Shown piece after piece: positions 36,401-46,803 of a stretch of DNA of 64,000 nucleotides. Position numbers and translations under genes: made by a program. Each line of letters starts with the position of its first letter. Position 1 is the first letter of the stretch. Below the pieces are notes generated by a model. It searched no databases. It had not been told where the DNA came from and was given only the letters and a program-made list of their open reading frames with translations. This DNA is from Polaribacter porphyrae (GTDB lineage: Bacteria; Bacteroidota; Bacteroidia; Flavobacteriales; Flavobacteriaceae): positions 2,657,554 through 2,721,553 of the forward strand of contig NZ_MSCN01000001.1 in NCBI RefSeq assembly GCF_002954685.1, given 5' to 3'.

Positions 36401-38560
36401 ATGAAAACTAAATTTATCATTACAATTCTTATAGCAAGCAGTATTTTAGTCGCTTGCAAGGAAGAAATCAAACAAAATAAAATAGATTTGAAATACCCAG
36501 AAACTACAAAAAATCCAGTTGTTGATACTATTTTTGGAACTGCTGTTACAGACAATTACAGATGGTTAGAAGATGACAGAAGCAAAGAAACAGAAGCTTG
36601 GGTAAAAGCAGAAAACGAAGTTACTTTCGATTATTTAAGTAAAATTCCATATAGAGAACAACTAAAATCTCGTTTATCAGAATTATGGAATTATGAAAAA
36701 GTAGGTCGTCCTTTTATAGAAGGAGATTATACATATTTCTATAAAAACGATGGGTTACAGAATCAATATGTGGTGTACAGAAAAAAAGGCGATGATGATG
36801 CAGAAGTTTTTTTAGACCCAAATACATTTTCTGATGATGGCACAACTTCATTAGGGTCATTGAGTTTTTCTAAAGATGGCAAAACTGCGGCCTACGCAAT
36901 TTCAGAAGGTGGTTCTGATTGGAGAAAAATAATTGTCATGGATGCTGAAGCTAAAACCATTAAAGAAGATACATTGGTTGATGTAAAATTCTCTGGAATT
37001 TCTTGGTACAAAAATGAGGGTTTCTACTATTCTTCTTACGATAAGCCAAAAGGAAGTGAGCTATCAGCAAAAACAGACCAACACAAATTGTATTATCATA
37101 AATTAGGAACACCACAGAAAAATGATAAAATTATTTTTGGTGGAATTCCATCAGAAAAACACAGATATGTAGGAGGTTATTTAACAGAAGACAATCGATT
37201 TTTAGTAATTACAGCTTCAGTTTCTACATCAGGAAATAAACTATTTATCAAAGATTTATCAAAACCAAACAGCAGGTTAGTTACTATTTTAGATGATGTA
37301 AAAAGCGATTCTTATGTAGTTGATAATAAAGGAGATAAACTGTTTTTACAAACCAACTTAAATGCACCAAATCAAAAAGTGGTTACTGTAGATGTAAAAA
37401 ATCCAACTCCAGAAAATTGGAAAGATTTTATTCCAGAAACAGAAAATGTATTGAGTCCATCAACAGGTGCAGGCTATTTCTTTGCAACGTATATGGTTGA
37501 TGCAGTTTCAAAAGTAAAACAATATGATTTTGATGGGAAATTGGTTAGAGAAGTAAAATTACCAGGAGTTGGTTCTGCAGGAGGATTTGGTGGAAAAACG
37601 GATGATGAGGAATTGTATTTCAGTTTTACCAATTATAGTACTCCAGGTTCTTTATACAAATTCAATCCAAAAACTGGCGAGTATAAATCGTATTGGAAAC
37701 CATCAATCGATTTTAATCAAAATAGTTTTACGAGTAAACAAGTTTTTTATACTTCAAAAGATGGTACAAAAGTGCCAATGATTATCACACATAAAAAAGG
37801 AGTAGAATTGAATGGGAAAAACCCAACAATTTTATATGGTTATGGAGGTTTTAATATCAGTTTAACACCCTCTTTTAGTATTTCAAATGCGGTTTGGATG
37901 GAACAAGGTGGTGTTTACGCTGTGCCAAATTTGAGAGGTGGAGGAGAATATGGAAAAAAATGGCATGATGCAGGAACACAAATGCAGAAGCAAAATGTTT
38001 TTGATGATTTTATTGCAGCAGCAGAATATTTAATCGAAAACAACTATACTTCATCAGAATATTTGGCAATTAGAGGTGGTTCTAATGGAGGTCTTTTAGT
38101 AGGAGCTACAATGACACAAAGACCAGAATTGATGAAAGTAGCATTACCAGCAGTTGGGGTTTTAGATATGTTACGTTACCACACATTTACTGCAGGTGCA
38201 GGTTGGGCTTACGATTATGGAACAGCAAATGACAGTAAAGAAATGTTTGAGTATTTAAAAGAATATAGTCCTGTACATAATGTAAAAGAAGGAGTAAAAT
38301 ATCCAGCAACTTTAGTAACTACAGGAGATCATGATGATAGAGTTGTGCCTGCGCACAGCTTTAAATTTGCTGCTGAATTGCAAGATAAACAAATTGGAGA
38401 CAATCCAACTTTAATAAGAATTGAAACCAATGCTGGTCATGGAGCAGGAACACCTGTTGCAAAAACCATTGAGCAATATGCAGATATTTTTGGATTTACC
38501 TTATTCAATATGGGTTTTGATGAATTACCAAATCCACCAAAAAGTAAAATAAAAAGTTAA
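36401..38560 (+). CDS. Prolyl oligopeptidase family serine peptidase (S9), lipoprotein
   Basis: A 719-residue lipoprotein with lipobox LVAC (Cys19). A seven-bladed beta-propeller (about 60-430) precedes the alpha/beta-hydrolase domain. The catalytic triad matches the S9A family: Ser561 in GGSNGG, Asp at 645-646 in GDHDDRVVP and His680 in [16 protein letters not shown] is the conserved loop. It cleaves short peptides after proline. Being anchored outside the cytoplasm, it probably digests imported or secreted peptides. The next gene is an M13 metallopeptidase in the same direction. Confidence 0.95.
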   Translation: MKTKFIITILIASSILVACKEEIKQNKIDLKYPETTKNPVVDTIFGTAVTDNYRWLEDDRSKETEAWVKAENEVTFDYLSKIPYREQLKSRLSELWNYEKVGRPFIEGDYTYFYKNDGLQNQYVVYRKKGDDDAEVFLDPNTFSDDGTTSLGSLSFSKDGKTAAYAISEGGSDWRKIIVMDAEAKTIKEDTLVDVKFSGISWYKNEGFYYSSYDKPKGSELSAKTDQHKLYYHKLGTPQKNDKIIFGGIPSEKHRYVGGYLTEDNRFLVITASVSTSGNKLFIKDLSKPNSRLVTILDDVKSDSYVVDNKGDKLFLQTNLNAPNQKVVTVDVKNPTPENWKDFIPETENVLSPSTGAGYFFATYMVDAVSKVKQYDFDGKLVREVKLPGVGSAGGFGGKTDDEELYFSFTNYSTPGSLYKFNPKTGEYKSYWKPSIDFNQNSFTSKQVFYTSKDGTKVPMIITHKKGVELNGKNPTILYGYGGFNISLTPSFSISNAVWMEQGGVYAVPNLRGGGEYGKKWHDAGTQMQKQNVFDDFIAAAEYLIENNYTSSEYLAIRGGSNGGLLVGATMTQRPELMKVALPAVGVLDMLRYHTFTAGAGWAYDYGTANDSKEMFEYLKEYSPVHNVKEGVKYPATLVTTGDHDDRVVPAHSFKFAAELQDKQIGDNPTLIRIETNAGHGAGTPVAKTIEQYADIFGFTLFNMGFDELPNPPKSKIKS

Positions 38561-38625
38561 TTGTTGTAACATTATCTCAATATTGTCACTAATTAATAAT
38601 TCAAGTAAATAATCAAATAAGAACA

Positions 38626-40701
38626 ATGAAAACAATTAAAAAAGTATTTTTTACAACAGCAGTAGCATCACTTGCACTTGTGGCTTGTAAGGAAGAAAAA
38701 TCAGAAGAAAAGGTTGCAGGAATCGTTTTAGAAAATATGGACAAAACTGTAAAACCACAGGATGATTTTTTTAGACACGTAAATGGAAGTTGGGTAGATA
38801 AAACCGAAATCCCTGATGATCAAACTTCTTGGGGTGGTTTTAATCAATTGCGTAAAAAAACAGATGCTGATGTTTTAGAAATTTTAAATCAAGCTATTGA
38901 AGAAAGAGATTTCCCAAAAGTAAAAGATGCTCAAGGAAATGAAATTGATTCTGATCAAGAAAAAGCAGTAAACTATTATCAAACGATTATGGACACTGTT
39001 GCTAGAAATAAGCAAGGAAAAGCTCCTGTAATGCCATATTTATCTAAAGTTGATGAAATTATAACTAAAAAAGATGTAGAAAACTACATTACAAAAATGG
39101 CTCCTTATGGAGGAGGAGGTTTTTATGGTTTTGGTGTTTACAACGATTTAAAAAACAGTAGCCAATATGCAGGATATTTAGGTGCTGGAGGTTTAGGAAT
39201 GTCTAGAGACTATTATGTGGATGCTAAAGTGGCTGATAAACTAGCAAAATATGAAGAATTTGTAGCAAAAATGTTTCAAGAATTTGGAGATGATGTAGCA
39301 ACTGCAAAAAAAAATGCAGCTACTATTGTTGCTTTTGAGAAAAGTTTAGCAGCACCAATGATGACTAAAGAAGAAAGAAGAGATACTCGCAAAATGTACA
39401 ATCCAATGTCTGTGGAAGAGCTTACAAAATTAGCGCCTGCTATTGATTGGAAAGCACATTTAGAAGGTATTGGAGTTGCAGATTTAGATAGAGTTATTGT
39501 AACAGATCCTGGATATTTTAAGGCGATGAGCAAAGTTTTTGAAAAGCGTTCTGTGGATGACATCAAATTATTATTACGTTGGAACACAATCAACAGTTCT
39601 TTAAGTTTACTTTCTACGGATTTAGAAACTGCAAACTGGGAATTTTATGCTAAAGAAATGCGTGGTGCAAAAAAGCAACGTGCTAGAGATGAGCGTGCTT
39701 TAGGAAACTTAAATGGTGCAATTGGAGAAGCTTTAGGAAAATTATATGTAGAGAAAATGTTTCCACCAGAAGCAAAGAAAAAAGCTGAAGAAATGATTGA
39801 CAATGTAATGCTTGGCTTCGAAAAAAGAATTGCACAATTGCCTTGGATGACAGAAGTTACTAAGAAAAAAGCTTTAGAAAAACTACATAAATTAACAGTC
39901 AAAATTGCGTATCCAGATGTTTGGAAAGACTATTCTGAATTGCAAGTAAAAGGTTTAAAAGATGGTGGTTCTTATTTTGAAAATGCTATAAATGTATCAA
40001 AATGGAACTATAATAAAAATATGGATAAACTAGGTAAAGAAGTAGATAGAACAGAATGGGGTATGTCTCCACAAACTGTAAATGCTTACTTTAATCCTGT
40101 AAATAATGAAATCGTTTTTCCAGCAGCTATTTTACAACCTCCTTTTTACAACTATAAAGCAGATGAAGCTGTGAATTATGGTGGAATTGGAGCAGTAATT
40201 GGTCACGAAATTTCACATAGTTTTGATGATTCTGGAGCACGTTTTGATGGAGATGGAAACTTAAAAAACTGGTGGACAGAAGAGGACTCAAAAGAATTTA
40301 AAACTGTTGGAGATAAATTGGTAAAACAATATTCTGATATTATTGCTATTGATAGTATGCATTTGAATGGAGCTTATACTTTAGGAGAAAATATTGGAGA
40401 TTTAGGTGGTGTGCAAGCTGCTTACGAAGGTTTGCAAATCTTTTTAGATAAAAATGGAAGACCAGATAAAATTGATGGTTATACTCCAGAACAACGTTTT
40501 TTCCTTTCATGGGGAACCATTTGGAGAACCAAAATGCGCGATGAAGCTTTAAAAAACTTAATTATGACAAATACTCATTCTCCAGGAATGTACAGAGCAT
40601 ATATGCCTCTTAAAAACGTAGATGCTTTCTACACTGCTTTTAATGTAAAAGAAGGTGATAAAATGTATTTAAAACCAGAAGAAAGAGTTCGTATTTGGTA
40701 A
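38626..40701 (+). CDS. M13 family metallopeptidase (neprilysin-like), lipoprotein
   Basis: A 691-residue zinc peptidase with lipobox LVAC (Cys21). The active site is GHEISHSFD (His527, Glu528, His531) with Glu588 and Asp592 in ENIGDLGG. Substrate-binding features are NAYFNP and the C-terminal RVRIW, expected for neprilysin/PepO enzymes. Like the S9 peptidase upstream, it acts outside the cytoplasm on oligopeptides. A strong hairpin follows the stop. Confidence 0.96.
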   Translation: MKTIKKVFFTTAVASLALVACKEEKSEEKVAGIVLENMDKTVKPQDDFFRHVNGSWVDKTEIPDDQTSWGGFNQLRKKTDADVLEILNQAIEERDFPKVKDAQGNEIDSDQEKAVNYYQTIMDTVARNKQGKAPVMPYLSKVDEIITKKDVENYITKMAPYGGGGFYGFGVYNDLKNSSQYAGYLGAGGLGMSRDYYVDAKVADKLAKYEEFVAKMFQEFGDDVATAKKNAATIVAFEKSLAAPMMTKEERRDTRKMYNPMSVEELTKLAPAIDWKAHLEGIGVADLDRVIVTDPGYFKAMSKVFEKRSVDDIKLLLRWNTINSSLSLLSTDLETANWEFYAKEMRGAKKQRARDERALGNLNGAIGEALGKLYVEKMFPPEAKKKAEEMIDNVMLGFEKRIAQLPWMTEVTKKKALEKLHKLTVKIAYPDVWKDYSELQVKGLKDGGSYFENAINVSKWNYNKNMDKLGKEVDRTEWGMSPQTVNAYFNPVNNEIVFPAAILQPPFYNYKADEAVNYGGIGAVIGHEISHSFDDSGARFDGDGNLKNWWTEEDSKEFKTVGDKLVKQYSDIIAIDSMHLNGAYTLGENIGDLGGVQAAYEGLQIFLDKNGRPDKIDGYTPEQRFFLSWGTIWRTKMRDEALKNLIMTNTHSPGMYRAYMPLKNVDAFYTAFNVKEGDKMYLKPEERVRIW

Positions 40702-40720
40702 TATACTAACCAAAGAAATA

Positions 40721-40755
40721 AAAAAAGCATCAAAGTTTTACTTTGATGCTTTTTT
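40721..40755 (+). terminator. Terminator of the M13 peptidase gene (bidirectional)
   Basis: A 15-bp perfect stem (AAAAAAGCATCAAAG and complement) with loop TTTTA; the right arm ends in a T7 tract. By symmetry it can also stop leftward transcripts. Confidence 0.9.
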
Positions 40756-40756
40756 T

Positions 40757-40769
40757 GTGGTCCCATATG
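40757..40769 (+). repeat. Degenerate direct repeat of the tRNA(CAU) 3' end (att-like site)
   Basis: GTGGTCCCATATG matches 12 of 13 bases of GTGGTCCCACATG at 62893-62905, the 3' acceptor end of the tRNA gene plus its neighbour base, in the same orientation. Weaker identity continues into the T-arm region (17 of 23 bases in total). It lies 2 bp past the M13 terminator. I read it as the left attachment site of an island spanning 40.76-62.89 kb. The next 367 bp hold no gene. Confidence 0.5.
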
Positions 40770-41136
40770 TTCTAAAACTATTAGATTACTATAGAGTATA
40801 TTATGTAGTATTACAGAAGTTTCAGTTAATTTTTTTTCAAGAATATTATTATTTAGCAATATAGACCATAAAGGTTTGAGCATCAATTTAAAATAGTTAT
40901 CAAGAAATTATTCTTTTTGTTAAAGATTGCTGCTTTTTGTTAGCTGTGGAAAATTCAAATGAAATGAATGAAAAGAGGTTGAAAAATTTGAAAAAAAAAT
41001 AATCCTAGAAAATAGATTTAACAATAACAGCTAATATTTTAGAAATTCCACTTACTAATCTATCATTACTAAATTCATAAAATCATAATATAATCAGACT
41101 ATCTTACGAACTAAGTTGTAAAAGTCTTAAAAGCCA

Positions 41137-41262
41137 CTAATATTTCTTTGAAGGAGCTTCTAACACATCAAAGTATTTTCTGAAACAGATAGTTTCTCTA
41201 GATAGTCTTTCTAAATGAGTTCGTAAGGTTAAATTATACTTTTTGATAATTGTAATATTCTC
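41137..41262 (-). pseudogene. IS1-family transposase C-terminal relic
   Basis: A frame without a start reads ENITIIKKYNLTLRTHLERL, then SRETICFRKYFDVLEA, and stops at 41137. This resembles the C-terminus of IS1 transposases as I recall it ([21 protein letters not shown] pattern). Only about 40 residues remain; no inverted repeats or rest of the element are seen. It overlaps the end of a short lipoprotein ORF in another frame and sits next to the left island edge. Identification rests on motif memory. Confidence 0.55.
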
Positions 41263-41366
41263 TTTTCTAGTGTTGTATTGTTTTCCGGGATATGATTTTT
41301 TTTTGTTTCTTTTTTACAACTAAATAAAAGAATTGAACGGATTATTATTGTTAGAAGCTTTTTCAT
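41229..41366 (-). CDS. Short lipoprotein-like ORF, probably truncated by the IS1 relic
   Basis: A 45-residue frame: MKKLLTIIIRSILLFSCKKE has a lipoprotein signal with Cys17, then a polar stretch NHIPENNTTLEKRILQLSKSII and a stop. The last about 11 codons lie on the IS1-type sequence, so the original gene was probably cut by the insertion. It begins 18 bp after the LytTR gene in the same direction. It may be dead or a mini-lipoprotein. Confidence 0.45.
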   Translation of the reverse strand: MKKLLTIIIRSILLFSCKKETKKNHIPENNTTLEKRILQLSKSII

Positions 41367-41384
41367 ACTTGCTACACTGTCTTA

Positions 41385-42113
41385 TTAAAAAATCAATCTT
41401 TTTATTTCACTTACATAAGTTTTACTAACCCTAACAATGTCCTTATTTTTCATTCTTATGGTATAGGTTTTATCGTGTTTTTCTATCTCCAGTATTTGTG
41501 TGATATTTATAATTGAAGATCGATGAACTCTAACAAATAATGATGGCAAGAGTTTCGCTTGTAACGTTGTTATTCCTAAATTACTTACATAAATTTCTGT
41601 ATTAGAATAGAGTTTTGAATAATCTCCATAGGCTTCAATCCAAGTAATTTCTTTTACTGCAACAGATACAAGTTTGTTATTCTTTTGGATTAAAATATGC
41701 TCTAAAAAAGTATCACTTTCTGAGGTAATATTATTCATGAGATTTAGCATATTATTGCTATTATTATTATTTGTAACTCTCTGTAAAGCTTTATCAAACC
41801 GTTCTTTTGTGTAAGGTTTAAGTAAGTAATCTAGTGCATGTATATCGAATGCTTTTAGTGCGTATTGATCGTAAGCTGTGGAAAAGATAATTTGTGGAAT
41901 TTCATTTAATTTAGATAAAACTTCAAAGCCTGTCAAACCAGGCATTTGAATATCTAAAAACACTAAATCTGGCTTAAAATCTGATATTAATTTGACAGCT
42001 TCTAAACCATTTTTAGCTTCTGCCACAATATTGAACTGATTATAATCAATTAGGTATTCTCTAATTAATTGTCTGCTAGACTTTTCATCATCTACAATTA
42101 CTACATTATACAT
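41385..42113 (-). CDS. LytTR-family response regulator
   Basis: A 242-residue regulator. The receiver has DDE at 8-10, phosphoacceptor Asp54 (FLDIQMPG), STAYDQYA and LLKPYTKERF. The LytTR domain (about 135-242) carries ITWIEAYGDYSKLY and FVRVHRSSIINI. It overlaps the kinase gene by 8 bp, forming a cognate pair. Its targets are probably in the surrounding accessory region. Confidence 0.93.
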   Translation of the reverse strand: MYNVVIVDDEKSSRQLIREYLIDYNQFNIVAEAKNGLEAVKLISDFKPDLVFLDIQMPGLTGFEVLSKLNEIPQIIFSTAYDQYALKAFDIHALDYLLKPYTKERFDKALQRVTNNNNSNNMLNLMNNITSESDTFLEHILIQKNNKLVSVAVKEITWIEAYGDYSKLYSNTEIYVSNLGITTLQAKLLPSLFVRVHRSSIINITQILEIEKHDKTYTIRMKNKDIVRVSKTYVSEIKRLIF

Positions 42114-43194
42114 TAATTGAAAATTTTATAAGTGTTCCTCTTGGATGATTATCTGCGACTATCAGATCTGATTGATACATTTTTTCTAGGCGTAATTTTG
42201 TGTTTGTTAACCCAACACCAATGCCAAATATGTTTGACTTGTTTTCAATACCTTTACCGGTATCAGAAATTTCAAACTTAATGAAGTCTTTTTCTTTAGA
42301 AATTTTTATGCTAATAGTACCGCCTTCTATTAAATCAGAAATTCCATGCTTTATTGAATTTTCGACTATTGGTTGTATTAGCATAGGTGGAATCAATGTA
42401 TTTTCAATTTTATAATCAACAGATATTTCAACACTTAATCGTTCACCAAATCTTTCTTTTTCTAAACTTAAGTAGTCTTTTATAAATGTAATCTCATCTT
42501 TGAGTGGAACAAAATCTTCTTTTGATGCTTTGGTTTGGTATCTAAATAAACTAGCGAGTTTTGTAATCAGTAATCTTGTATTATCCTGATTCTTTGGTAG
42601 AGAAGCGTTAATCGTATTAAAAACATTGAATAAAAAATGTGGATTTAATTGAGCTTTCAGTGCAGACAACTCACTTTTTAATTTGCTCTCTTTTAAATCT
42701 GAAGCTAATAAGAGTTGTTTATTATTTTGATGATAGTAATCATATGCATGAAAAAAACTAAACTGAAGTATGTAAAAAAGGCTAGAGATGTAGTAATCCC
42801 AAATTTCTAAGAAGCCAGATAATCTACCCCACCCCAAATATTGAGATATTTTGTAGTATAAAAATTTATGACTGACGATAAATAATGGAAATAATACTAA
42901 ATGAAAAAGAATCTTCTTTGAAGAGGGAATATTTAGAAATATACGGAATATGAGTACCCATATAGGAATAGTAAATAACATTTTTAATAAATAGTCTACT
43001 CCACTTGATGAAATATAATTCGAAAAATTCCAGAAAGGAGTTGAGTAGTTCGTATAGGCTTGATTTGTAATCCATATTGTAAAATAGTATACTAGAGAGC
43101 TAACTATATAAAACAGAGCAAAAGCAAAACATTCAATTCTAGAAATTCCGAAAGCCTTTTTATTTAGGCTTTTATGTACCAATATTGCATTCAA
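42106..43194 (-). CDS. LytS-type sensor histidine kinase
   Basis: A 362-residue kinase with four to five membrane helices in the first 155 residues. A linker follows, then the His_kinase domain with KAQLNPHFLFNVFNTINASL (His186). The ATPase part has QPIVENSIKHG and the G-box DTGKGIENKSNIFGIGVGLTNTKLRLE. It has no large extracellular domain, so it probably senses a membrane signal. It is cognate to the overlapping LytTR regulator. Confidence 0.92.
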   Translation of the reverse strand: MNAILVHKSLNKKAFGISRIECFAFALFYIVSSLVYYFTIWITNQAYTNYSTPFWNFSNYISSSGVDYLLKMLFTIPIWVLIFRIFLNIPSSKKILFHLVLFPLFIVSHKFLYYKISQYLGWGRLSGFLEIWDYYISSLFYILQFSFFHAYDYYHQNNKQLLLASDLKESKLKSELSALKAQLNPHFLFNVFNTINASLPKNQDNTRLLITKLASLFRYQTKASKEDFVPLKDEITFIKDYLSLEKERFGERLSVEISVDYKIENTLIPPMLIQPIVENSIKHGISDLIEGGTISIKISKEKDFIKFEISDTGKGIENKSNIFGIGVGLTNTKLRLEKMYQSDLIVADNHPRGTLIKFSINV

Positions 43195-43240
43195 AAAAGT
43201 AAATTTATTTTTAAAAAATCAGGATTCATTTAATTACATT

Positions 43241-43990
43241 TTATTCCAGTGTTTTTTCGTAAAATTCTCTTACCCATCCTTTTTTTGGTATTGGAACTTC
43301 ACTTAAAGCTAATCTAACAGCATATTTTGCATGTAATCTGGTTGAATCTAAAATAAGAAGGGGTGAGTTATTGGTGTTTATTATCAATGGTATTTCTGTG
43401 CATCCTAATATTACACATTCAGCACCTCTCTTTTTTAAGTCATTTATTGCTTCAATAAATAGTTCAGTCGTTTTAGTATTAAAAACACCCTGACACAGCT
43501 CGTTAAATATGGAATCGTTAATTTTTTGTTTTGTAGGTTCATCTGGTGTATTAATAGCAATATTTTTTTTCTGTAAGATATTTGCATATATAGTTCCGTT
43601 CATTGTCCATTTAGTTCCTAAAAGTCCAACGTTCTTCCATTTGTTTTTTAATATCTCTTGGCATACAACTTCAGCAATATGCAGCCCAGGTATTGGAAGT
43701 TCTCTAATTATTTGTTCTAAAACTATATGGGCAGTATTATCTGGACACAGAAAGTAATCTTCACCACCATTTGCTATTTGATTAACTTCATTTTTTAAAT
43801 ACTTGCCAATTTCCGAGTAACTGTTAGGCTCCCACGCATTCATGCTTAATCCCATAGGGATAGCACTTAATAAAATATTTGGATGCATATGCGATCCCAT
43901 TAATTTTGCACCTTCTCTACAAGCAGTTATAAAACATAAAGAGCCTCCTTCGTAACTATGCGCACAAATACCGATTTTTTTTGATACCAT
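43241..43990 (-). CDS. Aspartate/glutamate racemase family protein
   Basis: A 249-residue protein of the Asp/Glu racemase superfamily. Both catalytic cysteines are present: Cys82 in LCPDNTAH and Cys197 in LGCTEIPL. GLLGTKWTM matches the second Rossmann-like half. It may make D-aspartate or D-glutamate, or act on related acids. It lies 46 bp before the kinase gene on the minus strand; no peptidoglycan genes are adjacent, so the role is open. Confidence 0.88.
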   Translation of the reverse strand: MVSKKIGICAHSYEGGSLCFITACREGAKLMGSHMHPNILLSAIPMGLSMNAWEPNSYSEIGKYLKNEVNQIANGGEDYFLCPDNTAHIVLEQIIRELPIPGLHIAEVVCQEILKNKWKNVGLLGTKWTMNGTIYANILQKKNIAINTPDEPTKQKINDSIFNELCQGVFNTKTTELFIEAINDLKKRGAECVILGCTEIPLIINTNNSPLLILDSTRLHAKYAVRLALSEVPIPKKGWVREFYEKTLE

Positions 43991-44018
43991 TATTAATTAT
44001 GTTTGAACAATAATTTTC

Positions 44019-44446
44019 TTAAGTCATTGGTTTCTGAAATACTGTTTTATAATTTCTATAATTCCATAATAACAGAAATATATTTGCTAAAACTATTAGA
44101 CTGTTATAACAGGTGTCCCTCTCATATTTAATGCAATCGATATTAGAAATATGTTAATAGTCACAGGCATCATTAATACAGCCGAAGCTACTGTTGTCCT
44201 ATTGAACCATATTAAAATACCAATCAAAATTTGGAAGTAGCCAATGAAATTCCAGTAAAATCCTGTCTGCTCCATAGCATAAAAATAGGCTCCTACTGGA
44301 TTGTCTGTGCTTGATAAAATTGTGAATTGTACTTCAGGTAATTTTCTAATGCCAGATATTATAAATGCGAATCCCATTATTAGCTTTGTAAAAATATAAA
44401 GCATTTTAAAAATCTTCTGTTTTTTAATGTTTTCAATTATCACCAT
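44019..44446 (-). pseudogene. DoxX-like membrane protein, frameshifted near the C-terminus
   Basis: The first frame (44446 to 44096, 116 residues) has three hydrophobic helices and ends MRGTPVITV-stop. Another frame directly continues LIVLANIFLLLWNYRNYKTV to a stop at 44019. That is the last helix expected for DoxX-like proteins. A single missing base near 44100 (ACAGTC) explains the break. DoxX relatives are membrane proteins linked to quinone or redox handling, function uncertain. It may be a true pseudogene or an assembly error. Confidence 0.7.
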
Positions 44447-44766
44447 ATTTTACTTTTATTATTCCATTTTCAACTGACACATTTTCAAATAGAATAATTC
44501 TAAAACTACATTACTCGTGTTTAAGTTAAGTTCGATATTTAGATTGCTCTCTTTTTTTATAAAGATTACTAGATAACACGATTAAATTTAAAAAATTAGT
44601 CAAAGTAAAGGGGTGAAATATATAGGTTATTTGTTGAGTTTCAATTATTTTACAGTAGAGTTAAATAATTTCTATATGAAATAAGATATGAGGCATATTT
44701 CTATTTATAACAGAGCATAAATTGACTTTTCAATTTTAATAATGTAACTAAAAAAACAGTTTCTGG
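44447..44766. other. Intergenic stretch with no supported gene
   Basis: This 320-bp AT-rich gap lies between dsbD and the DoxX-like gene. A minus-strand frame without a start codon (about 44456-44590) ends ELFYLKMCQLKME and looks like the tail of a lost gene, but I cannot name it. No terminator is evident. Confidence 0.4.
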
Positions 44767-46752
44767 TTACTTTAATATATACTCCTTAAAGTTATTAAGA
44801 CCAGTTTTCAGCCATAGATAATAGTATTCTGAATTAGGTTCGTAAGCACTGGTTGTATTTAATAGTTCCATATTAGTATTTAATAATGCATAAAAAGGCT
44901 GTGAATTATTATGAAAGTTGGTAGTTTGTAAAGCTGTCCACTTATCACCATAGGTTTTAATATTTTTTACAGTGCCATTTGCTCTTAAATAGTTAAACTG
45001 AGAATCTTTAGGAAGTTCTTTCTGATTGTCATCAACATAAAGTGAAATAATAATGTAATCTTGCTTTAAGATTTTATAAATTTTTGATTTACTCCAAACT
45101 TGTTCTTCCATCTTTCTACAGTTAACACAAGTCCACCCTGTGAAGTCTAATAAAATTGGTTTATTTTCTGCTTTAGCGACTGTAATACCTTCGTTTAAGT
45201 CTTTATAACAATTTAAATTAAGAGGGTATTCAGATGTCTTATCGTATAGAGTATAAAATATTGGCGGTGGAAAACCACTTAAAAGTTTTAGGTTGGCATA
45301 TTTTGTGTTTGTTAATCCTGGAATTAAATAAATTACAAATACTATAACTACAATACCAGTGAAAATTCTACCGTTGCTTAGTTTTTTTGTATAGTTATCA
45401 TGAGGAAACTTGATTTTCCAAAATAAATATAGCATTAAACCTATTCCAACAATTATCCAAAGTCCAATAAAAACCTCTCGTTTTAATAATCCCCAATGTT
45501 CAACTAAATCTGCATTTGATAGAAACTTGAGAGCTAGGGCCAATTCTATAAAGCCTAAAACAACTTTTACTGTTTGTAACCAACCTCCAGATTTAGGTAA
45601 CGATTTTAGCCATTTTGGAAACATAGCAAATAATGTAAAAGGTAATGCTAATGCCAGTCCAAAACCACTCATTCCCATTGTTAATTGAATTGTACCACCG
45701 TCTGCCGTTAAAGAACTTCCTAAAAGAGTTCCCAGAATTGGGCCTGTACATGAAAATGACACTATAGTCAGAGTTAATGCCATAAAAAAGACACCTATAA
45801 AACCACCTATTTTATCTGCTTTATGATCCATTTTAGCACTCCAAGAATGTGGTAGGGTTAACTCATAATAACCAAAAAAAGAGAATGCAAATACAACAAA
45901 AATCACAAAAAATAATAGATTTAAGGTCACATTAGTAGAGATATTATTTAAAATTCCAGGGTCTAAAGAGTCTAATAAATGAAATGGAACACTTAGTAAA
46001 GTATAAATAATGAATATAAAAAAACCATAGAGCAAAGAGTTAAACAATCCTTTTTTAGAATTACTTGAACTTTTTGTAAAAAAAGACACAGTTAAAGGAA
46101 TCATTGGAAAAACACAAGGTGTTAGTAATGCTATGAGTCCTCCTAAAAAACCTAAAAAGAAAATACTGAGGTTGCTTTTTTCTTCAACAGTATGCTTCTT
46201 ATATTTATTCCAGCCTGTAATGTTAAGCTCTAGCTCATCGGATAGTTTTTTACTTTTCTCATCAATAGCTATTTCTTTAGATTCTATTGTTGAACCATCT
46301 AATGATAAATCAAACACGAAATCTCCTGGAACACACTTGGTATTATCACAAGTTTGATATTCTACAAAAACTTTTATTTGTTTTGTGTTAGAGTTTAGTG
46401 TAGTTATCTTCTGTTTAAACAGAACTTCACCCTTAAATTTTACTACATTTTGTTTAAAAATTTTATCAAAAATAGGTTCTTTATTAGGCTCAATAGTGAT
46501 ACCATTTAATTTATAGTTTTGCTCTTGGTTATTAAATTTAAAAATTGTTTTTGGTATAAAATTATCGCTTGATTTTTGAGAATATATGTACCATCCTTCA
46601 GCAACAATAGCCTTGAAGGTAATATTGTAATCTGCATCAGAGACTTTTTCAACCTCTGATATCCATTTAACAGGTTCCAGAATTTGTGAATTTGCTGAAT
46701 GGATAACCCCAGTAAACATTAATACTAGGCTTATTAAACATCTATTAAACAT
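44767..46752 (-). CDS. dsbD: Thiol:disulfide interchange protein DsbD-like
   Basis: A 661-residue inner-membrane reductase. A signal peptide is followed by an N-terminal periplasmic domain (about 20-180; CDNTKCVPGDF resembles the DsbD-alpha active loop). The eight-helix membrane part has LTPCVFPMIPL and FSCTGPILGTLLG cysteines. The C-terminal thioredoxin domain carries GWTCVNCRKME (Cys542, Cys545). It transfers electrons from cytoplasmic thioredoxin to periplasmic partners, with the adjacent TlpA lipoprotein as a likely client. Confidence 0.92.
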   Translation of the reverse strand: MFNRCLISLVLMFTGVIHSANSQILEPVKWISEVEKVSDADYNITFKAIVAEGWYIYSQKSSDNFIPKTIFKFNNQEQNYKLNGITIEPNKEPIFDKIFKQNVVKFKGEVLFKQKITTLNSNTKQIKVFVEYQTCDNTKCVPGDFVFDLSLDGSTIESKEIAIDEKSKKLSDELELNITGWNKYKKHTVEEKSNLSIFFLGFLGGLIALLTPCVFPMIPLTVSFFTKSSSNSKKGLFNSLLYGFFIFIIYTLLSVPFHLLDSLDPGILNNISTNVTLNLLFFVIFVVFAFSFFGYYELTLPHSWSAKMDHKADKIGGFIGVFFMALTLTIVSFSCTGPILGTLLGSSLTADGGTIQLTMGMSGFGLALALPFTLFAMFPKWLKSLPKSGGWLQTVKVVLGFIELALALKFLSNADLVEHWGLLKREVFIGLWIIVGIGLMLYLFWKIKFPHDNYTKKLSNGRIFTGIVVIVFVIYLIPGLTNTKYANLKLLSGFPPPIFYTLYDKTSEYPLNLNCYKDLNEGITVAKAENKPILLDFTGWTCVNCRKMEEQVWSKSKIYKILKQDYIIISLYVDDNQKELPKDSQFNYLRANGTVKNIKTYGDKWTALQTTNFHNNSQPFYALLNTNMELLNTTSAYEPNSEYYYLWLKTGLNNFKEYILK

Positions 46753-46803
46753 ATCTTTATTTTTAAGTTGTGGATGATTTTTAATTGAAAAGGGTGAGTA
46801 TTT

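Noticed and set aside
40629..40886. An 85-codon minus-strand frame across the M13 end and terminator
   Set aside because: It runs through the end of the M13 gene and a bidirectional terminator and has no recognisable features.
40772..44100. 14-bp repeat CTAAAACTATTAGA at 40772 and at the DoxX frameshift (44087)
   Set aside because: AT-rich words of this length are expected to recur by chance many times in 64 kb.
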